From: Ampullaceana balthica
Taxonomy: Eukaryota > Mollusca > Gastropoda > Lymnaeidae
Assembly: GCA_944989445.1 (NCBI GenBank)
Contig: CALYLW010000325.1
Coordinates: forward strand, 369,428 to 433,427
Reading direction: 5' to 3'
DNA: 64,000 nt
The notes below the pieces were generated by a model that did not search any database, was not told the DNA's origin, and worked only from the letters and a program-made list of their open reading frames with translations. Position 1 is the first letter of the stretch. Each line of letters begins with the position of its first letter. This document shows, in pieces, positions 45,569 to 56,400 of this stretch. Both the position numbers and the translations under genes were made by a program.

Positions 45569-45762
45569 CAGGGATCTCCAAACTACGGCCCGCGGGCCAG
45601 ATGCGGCCCGCGAGGCCCTCATCCGGCCCCTGGAGACCTTTTAATCTCCAAAAAAGATACTATTTTTACCTATGGTTTACCACAAAACTGTGTGTGGTTG
45701 GCCCCCAAACTGCTGTTTGACAGCTAATGTGACCCTCCGGCAGAAAAGTTTGGAGACCCGTG
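45569..45762. mobile_element. hAT MITE family D (194 bp) with TSD
   Basis: The left CAGGGATCTCCAAAC and the right GTTTGGAGACCCGTG are imperfect TIRs. Flanks GTGTATGC (45561-45568) and GTGTATAC (45763-45770) match 7/8. Subterminal GCGGCCCGCGAGG motifs are typical of hAT ends. Confidence 0.85.
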
Positions 45763-47141
45763 GTGTATACAGTGGGAGTGATGGTCAGTTTAGTGAATGT
45801 AGCAGTGGTGGGGCCCTGTCCTTGATTGACAAATGTTACAGGCGGAAGATTATCCCCACAGCAAACAGTAAGTGACACCCAACACCACACGTCTTGTGTT
45901 GCTGAAATTGAAAAGTATTGAATTTTCTCCCACGGTTTGTAAATCCGGCATACAGCCCATCAACGTGTACAGATTATGTAAAGTCGTGAATGTAATGACA
46001 TGTAACGAAAGCGTTTTATTCAATAAATGATCCAGCATATGCGTCGAGACAGCAAGCGGGGTGAAGAAAAAGATGTTTTGATTCTTGAAGTCCTATTTCA
46101 CCAATAGTAGTAATTATCTACGCATTTCAGCACGCATTGTCGTGAGATATTGCGCCACGCGCACTTAAAATAAAATTTCATTCTAACTAGTGAATGACTG
46201 TTACCATAATGACGTGATTTGTCACATGACTCTAGCAGATGTGACGTTCACCGCGCCGCTGTGGGACGAGGTTATTTCTAGCATATAATTGAAGGCAAGC
46301 ACTCTATAGACCTATCAGTGATGGCAGGCAGGCACACACTAGACCTATCTGCTCCTCTTGTTAGCCAGCGTTTATATCGCCACAATGGGAGTTTGCTATC
46401 TGATCTGGGTTCAAATTGTTTTCATATTACGCCATTAGCCTTGGATAAACTTTGAGGCTCTGGAGAGGAGCTGAAATAACTAAACAGTACATTTTGAATT
46501 GAGCTTTAAACAGGAGGCTCGTGATATTAATTTGAGAATCATTGGTGACTGAACTTTTGAAGATCGCTGGCGTTCTAAAGAAATCAAGCGCAAATGGGGC
46601 AGTTGCGTCCAAGGGTAATCTTTTCTTTGACTTTATCAGAACAGCTATCCCCCTCCCCCCAAATTTTTCTGTGTGGCCCTGACCCAAGCGACACAACTGC
46701 ATGACGTGTCGTGCCATTGGACGTTTATTATAACGGCATGGCGATCGAACGATTTCTTGTGGTAAAGGATTTGATACGTTCGACAATTAAAAAGTATACT
46801 CAAACGTTAGAAGTTTTTGGATTCTATATCGTAGCCTATGACTTAAGTTGTGTGAGATTATTAGGTTTGCAGTAATTAGCAAAGTTTGTGAAGGTGTACA
46901 ACGGTAATAAAGTTGTCAGTCTTCAATCAGGTCACTGTCTGATTGATGTCTGGATGCTGCATTGCTGATACGTTAAATAAAAATGTTGGCTGTTTTTGGT
47001 GACTGTTTTTCTCGGCTTATTCCAAACCTTGTTGCATTGATTGAGTTCTCTCTTTCTGGTGTTAGAAAGTGTTTTTTTAAAGTAAGGCGTTCCACGATCA
47101 TGCAACGTTTCAGATCTGTATACCAGAAATGGGACAATGAA
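45763..47141. other. Unassigned interval
   Basis: No supported gene or repeat. Confidence 0.5.
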
Positions 47142-47836
47142 GGACACACATCCAATAGAAAGGTGTACAGTAAAAGGACTAGGAAGGACACATATCCAAT
47201 AGAAAGGTGACAGTAAAGGGACAAGGAAGGAAACACATCCAATAGAAAGGAGTACAGAAAAGGGACAAAGGGGATACACATCCAATAGAAAGGTGTACAG
47301 TAAAGGGACAAGGGGGATACACATCAAATAGAAAGGTGTACAGTAAAGGGACAAGGGGGACACACATCCAATAGAAAGGTGTACAGTAAAAGGACAAGGG
47401 AGGACACACATCCAATAGAAATGTGTACAGTAAATGGACAAGGAAGGACACACATCCAATAGAAAGGTGTACAGTAAATGGACAAGGGAGGACGCACATC
47501 CAATAGAAATGCGTACAGTAAATGGACAAGGGAGGACACACATCCAATAGAAATGCGTACAGTAAATGGACAAGGGAGGACACACATCCAATAGAAATGT
47601 GTACAGTAAATGGACAAGGGAGGACACACATCCAATAGAAATGTGTACAGTAAATGGACAAGGGAGGACACACATCCAATAGAAATGTGTACAGTAAATG
47701 GACAAGGGAGGACACACATCCAATAGAAATGTGTACAGTAAATGGACAAGGAAGGACACACATCCAATAGAAAGGTGTACAGTAAAGGGACAAGGGACGA
47801 CACAAATCCAATAGAAAGGTGTACGGTAATTGGACG
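47142..47836 (+). repeat. 44-bp minisatellite, about 16 copies
   Basis: The unit contains GGACACACATCCAATAGAAA and TGTGTACAGTAAATGGACAA. The left copies are diverged and some are shortened; the right copies are near-identical. The minus strand of the unit lacks stops in all frames, so frames of up to 275 codons are artefacts. Confidence 0.93.
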
Positions 47837-48700
47837 AGCCTCAGTTCAATACGAAGCCAAAGCTGAAGGTGTGAACAGCCGATATACCTGTCAATACTCC
47901 GTCCCGCGTGAGTGGTGAGGGTTGGCAGTGAGGTGAGTGGGGCATAACGGTTTTTAAAAAAATTCTAGTTCAGCGACAATTAAATACTTGCTGCTCCATC
48001 TCGTGACTCCTTGCCACCACCAGCCCCCCTGCCCTAATATAACTTACCACGACCCGAGCAGTCTTACTACCCCCAACCCCTGCCGAACCCCCTGCACACA
48101 ATCCTTGCATTAATACTGCTTTAAGCTGCTTTTTTTTGAAAGAATATAACTTAAGTTTTAAAAAAATGGACTTTAAAAGAGAGAATTTACAAGGGAGACA
48201 AAAAAGGTATTTGAAGGAAATAAGCGAATACATTTTAAAATACGTTTTATAACATATTAATTATATCCTATATATATTTAATTTTTATGATAGTTTGTTT
48301 TTAATTTTAACTAGTTAATTTTATAATTTGATTATCTTTGCTTTGTCACAACAATTCAATAATGTATTTATATTTAAGTGTGAAAATAATTATTTTGTTG
48401 TTAGTAGTAAGTGTATTCACCGTAAACGTTACTTTGAGTTTTAGGTAAGATTAATAATAGGTTACATTTATACGCGATACACATGAACTTACGCGCAGAT
48501 TTATCGCAAGGAAGCACACGTAATGGTATCATTTGAAGCGTAAAAAATAGAATAGAGTGTTCAAGGCAGAACAGTCTAACAAGATAAATAAGGGTGCCTC
48601 AGGTCCTGCGGTACATGCATATTTATCGCACGGAAGCACACGTAATGGTATCATTTGAAGCGTTAAAAAATAGAATATAGTGTTCTAGGCAGAACAGTCT
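47837..48700. other. Unassigned AT-rich interval
   Basis: 48180-48330 resembles the AT-rich repeat at 6297. 48494-48565 and 48620-48695 are direct copies of a segment with CGCACGGAAGCACACGTAAT. No gene. Confidence 0.5.
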
Positions 48701-48721
48701 AACAAGATGTATCAGGGCCCC

Positions 48722-48773
<52 letters not shown>

Positions 48774-48776
<3 letters not shown>

Positions 48777-49601
48777 GGCTGTTATCGATTAATTTAATTT
48801 TAATCGTTAACTTTTGAAAAATTATCGATTAATTAATCGATAATTTCGATTAAAACCAAAAATAGAAATTTATGACGTCATTAAACTGAACATTTCTCAC
48901 GGACATTGAAAATTAAGAATATTTTGAACTAAATTTCATGACAATATGTTGATACTTGATTTGTGCTGAAGGTGGTACGTCAGCGATGTATTTGATCCTT
49001 TAAAAGAGAATTGTTTATGGCAGTGGAAACAGTAAACGTTTTCACCATCTTCGACTTTGCCATCCGCAGTACGCTTAAAAACAACATATTTGCTCAACTT
49101 TCTAGTTATATGTTTAAATTTAACTGCGCTGATGCTGTCAGCAGGGCCATCTTAACGCAAAGGCCCGTTGGGCATTTGCCCGGGGGCCCACCAGCATACG
49201 GGCCTCATGGGAATATTTTTATTTATATATATTATATATATTCATTTTTTTTATTAATGTGGGGGAAGGGCCCAACACTATTTCTTTGCCCGGGGGCAAA
49301 ATGTTGTAAAGATGGCTCTGGCTGTGAGCCATTTTTTAGTTGACGTCTGCCGGTCAACGTAAATTAATAAAAATAAATTTTAATATTACGTGGGAGATGT
49401 TGGTACGTAAAAAAATATATATAAATTATTATTAATAAGTAATAATTTATTATTAATTACTAAACTTTAAAAAAAATATTATAAATATTTTCTTAAATTT
49501 AAAATCGAATTTTTATCGATTAAAATTATTTTAATAGATATTTAATCGATAAAATTTTTAACGATAAATCGAGAAATTAATAGATAATTTCCGCAGCCCT
49601 A
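48774..49601. mobile_element. hAT-type element family E, copy 2, with nested MITE
   Basis: TAGGGCTGTTATCGATTAAT at the left and CCGCAGCCCTA at the right, inserted in an AT microsatellite (flanking ATATATAT on both sides). Subterminal ATCGATTAATTTAA-type palindromes recur. It contains a family F MITE. Confidence 0.8.
49142..49320. mobile_element. hAT MITE family F (179 bp) with TSD, nested
   Basis: Ends CAGGGCCATCTTAAC and GTAAAGATGGCTCTG. Flanks GCTGTCAG (49134-49141) and GCTGTGAG (49321-49328) match 7/8. GGGCCC-rich blocks flank an AT-rich centre. Confidence 0.88.
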
Positions 49602-49623
49602 ATATATATATATATTCATGTAT

Positions 49624-50409
49624 TAGGGCTGTTAACGATTAATTTAAATTTAATCGTTAACTTTTGCAAAATTAAAAATTAATTAATCGTTAATTTCGAT
49701 TAAAGCCAAAAATTAAAATTTATGATGTCATAAGTAACACTTATTACACGTTCTTGTTGAAAAATCTAAATAACACTGGAATGGCTCCTTTATATGTCGT
49801 CTTTTAACCAACTACGCAAAAAGACAAGTGTTTTGACATTATTTGGTTCAAGTGATGAGCGGGTATATTTGACAATATAACCAGCCGAGCTCAACAATCA
49901 TTCACATGGAACGGAGGTAACTAATATGCACAAAACGGTCTTGGCAAGGAATGACACTTTCGGATTTCGGTATTGATTAAGTTTTCACCATTGTAGAGGG
50001 TTAATGGATTCAGGAACTTTCATCTCCATTTTGTAACGCAGTAATTCATCAGAAGAGCTTTAGTTATTTCCTGTCTCATAGGCAGACTCCATTACTGCCA
50101 TTAGCTTAATACGCTTTTCATTTCGTTTGATAAGTAGTTGAAGTGTTAGAACCATGGTAGGAAGACTTTATCAACATTTTGAACATTCCCGTCAGTCCTT
50201 AGTTCAAACCAAAATGTTCGTGTAATCGTCAGGGAATTTTTTATTTATCGGCCGGTATTTTTTATTTTTTATTTTTTTTTAAATTATTTTTTTTAAGACT
50301 TCCAATAATTTGTAAGTGATGGTGATGGGTCGAGTAATCGTTAAAAATAATTTAATCGTTAAAATTTTGTAACGATTTTTCGAGAAATTAATCGTTATTT
50401 TCCGCAGCC

Positions 50410-50412
<3 letters not shown>
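49624..50412 (-). mobile_element. hAT-type element family E, copy 3
   Basis: TAGGGCTGTTAACGATTAAT to TTTTCCGCAGCCCTA, 789 bp. It keeps a transposase C-terminal fragment on the minus strand and the empty site of the family C insertion seen in copy 1. Confidence 0.82.
49790..49901 (-). pseudogene. hAT transposase C-terminal fragment
   Basis: The minus strand reads LLSSAGYIVKYTRSSLEPNN then VKTLVFLRSWLKDDI and a stop, the same dimerisation tail as at 20089-20208 with differences. Catalytic parts are absent. Confidence 0.75.
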
Positions 50413-50464
<52 letters not shown>

Positions 50465-50470
50465 AAATAC

Positions 50471-50527
<57 letters not shown>
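50413..50527 (+). repeat. AT then CT microsatellites
   Basis: About 48 bp of (AT)n, a short spacer AACAAATACG, then about 50 bp of (CT)n and a further short AT tract. Confidence 0.95.
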
Positions 50528-50528
<1 letters not shown>

Positions 50529-50730
50529 GTTGAGACTTATGAATGCATACAATTTCGTTTAAAAAGAGAAATAAATGACAGTATACAGTTTATAATGGCA
50601 TGATACGTCTGTTCCACGCCTTTTCCAATCGATGTCTGCCAGTTTGTGATTGGTATTCTAACTAGGCCATCAAAGTACCTTGGACCAGTCTACAAGCCGA
50701 CGTATCACCACGTCATGACTTCTGTTTAGC

Positions 50731-51026
50731 TAACGTGATCCCATTGGCAGTATACCACACTAACGTGATCCCATTGGCAGTATACCACACTAACGTGATC
50801 CCATTGGCAGTATACCACACTAACGTGATCCCATTGGCAGTATACCACACTAACGTGATCCCATTGGCAGTATACCACACTAACGTGATCCCATTGGCAG
50901 TATACCACACTAACGTGATCCCATTGGCAGTATACCACACTAACGTGATCCCATTGGCAGTATACCACACCGTTTAAGTATCTGAGGCCGTTTAGCTAAC
51001 GTGATCCCATTGGCAGTATACCACAC
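50731..51026 (+). repeat. 30-bp minisatellite, 8 perfect copies plus one detached
   Basis: Eight identical copies of a unit containing TAACGTGATCCCATTGGCAG (50731-50970). After a 26-bp spacer a ninth copy sits at 50997-51026. The spacer CGTTTAAGTATCTGAGGCCG is itself repeated after the ninth copy. Confidence 0.95.
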
Positions 51027-51782
51027 CGTTTAAGTATCTGAGGCCGTTTAAATCCTCATGACGCAAAAGAAATGATTAAACGCACGTGCGTCGTTCAATT
51101 TTTGAAATTGATCACATGACTACAGCTAGGTCACGTGAATGCAATGGTTTGGGGTGGGGGAATGAAGAAAGCGTGGAGAAGATATAATATAAGTAAAACA
51201 ACTTATTTTTATTTTATTATTTTACAGAAATAATTTTCAAGGGAGAGAAAAATGACTTTTAAAGGGGGAGAATTGCTTAACATCGTTTTGATGTTAATTT
51301 AACTTAGAATTGTGAAATAAAATTTTAATCATTGATAATAATCTATTAATAATTATGCCTAATGCATTTTAAATTTTAATCTCAGAATGTCTTTGATCCA
51401 ACGAATACGAATTAAAGTGTGCAATAACTATGGTATTCTTAGAGTTAGAAACGAGAAAGTTACTTTAAGTTTTGAACTAAGATTGAAACTGGCTTGGATA
51501 TATAGCACGTTGATCTCCTACCGTCAGATAGCACATTGTTTGTCCGAGAGAGTCATAAACACAACATATTTTGAAAAGTAATTCTGTGAGAGCCATACAG
51601 TATGCTTAAAACTAACACTTCAAGTAAATGTGAGCATTTTGTGTAGCTTCAACACTGATGGTACAATAATTACAGCTCTGAATTCCTTTAATAACATTGT
51701 TATGCTGTATTTTATATGAAATTAATATGCAGTTCAAAGGAGTCTGAATAAACTGGAATTTTTTTTATAATCGAACATTTTT
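51027..51782. other. Unassigned interval
   Basis: 51229-51330 carries the TTTTCAAGGGAGAGAAAAATG dispersed repeat. No gene. Confidence 0.5.
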
Positions 51783-51848
51783 TGAGAGCCAGATGCAGCC
51801 ATCAATAGAGCCGCATCTGGCTCGCGAGCCATGGTTTCTCGACCCCCG
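51783..51848 (-). mobile_element. hAT terminus remnant
   Basis: The minus strand starts CGGGGGTCGAGAAACC then ATGGCTCGCGAGCCAGATGC, a hAT-style end with an internal inverted repeat (GAGCCAGATGC). The partner terminus was not found. Confidence 0.5.
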
Positions 51849-53444
51849 TTATATGCGGAGGAACAGTAATAATTCAATACATAAACATATTATTATATAC
51901 AGTAGGGTTATTGAACATATAAAAATTCTTTACAAACATGGAGATGTTGGCTGACAGTTTATTTTGCTCTTCCATTTACAAGCCACGGGAGACCACTTGT
52001 ATGTGAGCTATTTTTGAGCGTGAAGCGGAACTGCTGTGGATCCCGCGCTTGGGTGAACCAAGTGGAGTGGTGTGAGAAGGAGACAGTGGTGCGAGAACTG
52101 TTTGGGAAACCAACTATAGCTGACCATGTCGATGTTGAGAACCGCTGGGGGAAGAGCCAGTCTTGATAGCCCTTGTTTTCATGCTTTGAAACCGAAATTG
52201 TAACCTACCTCATACTAAATGGGAAAGCATATAATATTTCTTCTTCAATTTTTTGTTGTTGTTTTTGCTTGTTTGAATGAATGAATGAATGAATGAATGA
52301 ATGCTATTGATAGAATTTTCACTGTTTATAAGTTTGTGTCTTGCCTGACTTGAAGTTGTTAACGGTCTTATTGAAAGGGGGGAGGCTTCAGTCAGAATAG
52401 ATAGAAAGGAATTAATAAAACAAGCGGGGGGTAGAAGAGTCTCAAAAAGAAACAACAAAGCAATTAACGTATCGACAATAAGCCTTCGTGAGAGTACGAA
52501 ACATAAAAATCGAATTTTAAAAAAAGTAAAACGGATGTACTTATGAAGTTTTGAATTACAATTGGTCAATACTAGGGAACATGCCACAGATAGAAGATTT
52601 CCAATTCATATTGTAAAAAATTCCCTTAAAACACCCAACCTCCTCCATCCCTGTACTTGCCAGCCCCTTCCTATCAGCTTTTCCATGTAAAGACTGCTTT
52701 TTACAGCCCCTTACCTCCCACTTTATCACCTATAGACTACATTGGCCATCCATTCCCTCCCGCTTTCACGCCTATAGACTACCTCTACATTAGACAGACC
52801 TTTACCTCACACTTCCCCACCTATAGAAGGCCATACGGAGCTGCCACCCCCAACCCTCAACAATAGAATACCTTCACCTGCCTGTCCAATAATCCCCCCC
52901 CCTGCTCTCCATTGACCTAAAGTTTTTTTTCAACGCCCGCCCTGTACTCATTAGCGCCATCCATTCTTTTCCGAGCCTTTCTTCTCCGAGGGATCACATT
53001 ACTCACTCGCACGTGCGTGGAGACCACCATCTCATACCCTCACGTCTACCAGAGGTTAATGCGTTCAAATTCAATTCATTAAAAAATTTCGGTGACGGAC
53101 AATTAAATTTCTTCCCAAAACGACCCGTTGACAGAGTTGCTCCCCCTTAAGTCTAAACACGACGGGCAACAAGTTTTGAGATTCTTTCCCTTGGGGTATT
53201 AAGACCTAAAATTGACTGTGGTAACTGCGGAAAATAATATTGATTTTCATTTAACATTTGTTTCCGAGGGGGGGAAAAAAATATAAAGTGCGAAGTTTTT
53301 AATGGTTATCTTTTCTTTAAAATATTTCAAGTATAGAATCGTGTAGTTTTCCGATTTGTGGTCGACACAAGTGAGTACTAGTTTGAGAAACTTGTTGCAC
53401 CGAAATGTCAGGGAATGTTAGGAAGGTAATATACGTCCATTCCC
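51849..53444. other. Unassigned interval
   Basis: Contains (GAAT)n at 52275-52302 and a C-rich imperfect ~60-bp repeat around CACCTATAGACTAC (52720-52830). No supported gene. Confidence 0.5.
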
Positions 53445-56400
53445 CAGGGCAGTGTTTCTTAACCTTGTTGGAGATACTGAGCCCCACCAGTTTCCTTGTT
53501 GGAGACACTGAGCCCCACCAGTTTCCTTGTTGGAGACACTGAGCCCCACCAGTTTCCTTGTTGGAGACACTGAGCCCCACCAGTTTCCTTGTTGGAGATA
53601 CTGAGTCCCACCAGTTTCCTTGTTGGAGACACTGAGCCCCACCAGTTTCCTTGTTGGAGACACTGAGCCCCACCAGTTTCCTTGTTGGAGACACTGAGCC
53701 CCACCAGTTTCCTTGTTGGAGATACTCAGCCCCACCAGTTTCCTTGTTGGAGACACTGAGCCACACCAGTTTCCTTGTTGGAGATACTGAGTCCCACCAG
53801 TTTCCTTGTTGGAGATACTGAGTCCCACCAGTTTCCTTGTTGGAGATACTGAGCCCCACCAGTTTCCTTGTTGGAGATACTGAGCCCACACCAGTTTCCT
53901 TGTTGGAGATACTCAGTCCCCACCAGTTTCCTTGTTGGAGATACTGAGCCCCACCAGTTTCCTTGTTGGAGATACTGAGCCACACCAGTTTCCTTGTTGG
54001 AGATACTCCCCACCAGTTTCCTTGTTGGAGATACTGAGCCCCACCAGTTTCCTTGTTGGAGATACTGAGCCCCACCAGTTTCCTTGTTGGAGATACTGAG
54101 CCCCACCAGTTTCCTTGTTGGAGATACTGAGCCCCACCAGTTTCCTTGTTGGAGATACTGAGCCCCACCAGTTTCCTTGTTGGAGATACTGAGCCCCACC
54201 AGTTTCCTTGTTGGAGATACTGAGCCCCACCAGTTTCCTTGTTGGAGATACTGAGCCCCACCAGTTTCCTTGTTGGAGATACTGAGCCCCACCAGTTTCC
54301 TTGTTGGAGATACTGAGCCCCACCAGTTTCCTTGTTGGAGATACTGAGCCCCACCAGTTTCCTTGTTGGAGATACTGAGCCCCACCAGTTTCCTTGTTGG
54401 AGATACTGAGCCCCACCAGTTTCCTTGTTGGAGATACTGAGCCCCACCAGTTTCCTTGTTGGAGATACTGAGCCCCACCAGTTTCCTTGTTGGAGATACT
54501 GAGCCCCACCAGTTTCCTTGTTGGAGATACTGAGCCCCACCAGTTTCCTTGTTGGAGATACTGAGCCCCACCAGTTTCCTTGTTGGAGATACTGAGCCCC
54601 ACCAGTTTCCTTGTTGGAGATACTGAGCCCCACCAGTTTCCTTGTTGGAGATACTGAGCCCCACCAGTTTCCTTGTTGGAGATACTGAGCCCCACCAGTT
54701 TCCTTGTTGGAGATACTGAGCCCCACCAGTTTCCTTGTTGGAGATACTGAGCCCCACCAGTTTCCTTGTTGGAGATACTGAGCCCCACCAGTTTCCTTGT
54801 TGGAGATACTGAGCCCCACCAGTTTCCTTGTTGGAGATACTGAGCCCCACCAGTTTCCTTGTTGGAGATACTGAGCCCCACCAGTTTCCTTGTTGGAGAT
54901 ACTGAGCCCCACCAGTTTCCTTGTTGGAGATACTGAGCCCCACCAGTTTCCTTGTTGGAGATACTGAGCCCCACCAGTTTCCTTGTTGGAGATACTGAGC
55001 CCCACCAGTTTCCTTGTTGGAGATACTGAGCCCCACCAGTTTCCTTGTTGGAGATACTGAGCCCCACCAGTTTCCTTGTTGGAGATACTGAGCCCCACCA
55101 GTTTCCTTGTTGGAGATACTGAGCCCCACCAGTTTCCTTGTTGGAGATACTGAGCCCCACCAGTTTCCTTGTTGGAGATACTGAGCCCCACCAGTTTCCT
55201 TGTTGGAGATACTGAGCCCCACCAGTTTCCTTGTTGGAGATACTGAGCCCCACCAGTTTCCTTGTTGGAGATACTGAGCCCCACCAGTTTCCTTGTTGGA
55301 GATACTGAGCCCCACCAGTTTCCTTGTTGGAGATACTGAGCCCCACCAGTTTCCTTGTTGGAGATACTGAGCCCCACCAGTTTCCTTGTTGGAGATACTG
55401 AGCCCCACCAGTTTCCTTGTTGGAGATACTGAGCCCCACCAGTTTCCTTGTTGGAGATACTGAGCCCCACCAGTTTCCTTGTTGGAGATACTGAGCCCCA
55501 CCAGTTTCCTTGTTGGAGATACTGAGCCCCACCAGTTTCCTTGTTGGAGATACTGAGCCCCACCAGTTTCCTTGTTGGAGATACTGAGCCCCACCAGTTT
55601 CCTTGTTGGAGATACTGAGCCCCACCAGTTTCCTTGTTGGAGATACTGAGCCCCACCAGTTTCCTTGTTGGAGATACTGAGCCCCACCAGTTTCCTTGTT
55701 GGAGATACTGAGCCCCACCAGTTTCCTTGTTGGAGATACTGAGCCCCACCAGTTTCCTTGTTGGAGATACTGAGCCCCACCAGTTTCCTTGTTGGAGATA
55801 CTGAGCCCCACCAGTTTCCTTGTTGGAGATACTGAGCCCCACCAGTTTCCTTGTTGGAGATACTGAGCCCCACCAGTTTCCTTGTTGGAGATACTGAGCC
55901 CCACCAGTTTCCTTGTTGGAGATACTGAGCCCCACCAGTTTCCTTGTTGGAGATACTGAGCCCCACCAGTTTCCTTGTTGGAGATACTGAGCCCCACCAG
56001 TTTCCTTGTTGGAGATACTGAGCCCCACCAGTTTCCTTGTTGGAGATACTGAGCCCCACCAGTTTCCTTGTTGGAGATACTGAGCCCCACCAGTTTCCTT
56101 GTTGGAGATACTGAGCCCCACCAGTTTCCTTGTTGGAGATACTGAGCCCCACCAGTTTCCTTGTTGGAGATACTGAGCCCCACCAGTTTCCTTGTTGGAG
56201 ATACTGAGCCCCACCAGTTTCCTTGTTGGAGATACTGAGCCCCACCAGTTTCCTTGTTGGAGATACTGAGCCCCACCAGTTTCCTTGTTGGAGATACTGA
56301 GCCCCACCAGTTTCCTTGTTGGAGATACTGAGCCCCACCAGTTTCCTTGTTGGAGATACTGAGCCCCACCAGTTTCCTTGTTGGAGATACTGAGCCCCAC

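Noticed and set aside
46932..47811. Overlapping minus-strand frames up to 275 codons
   Set aside because: They follow the 44-bp minisatellite in three frames; repeat artefact.
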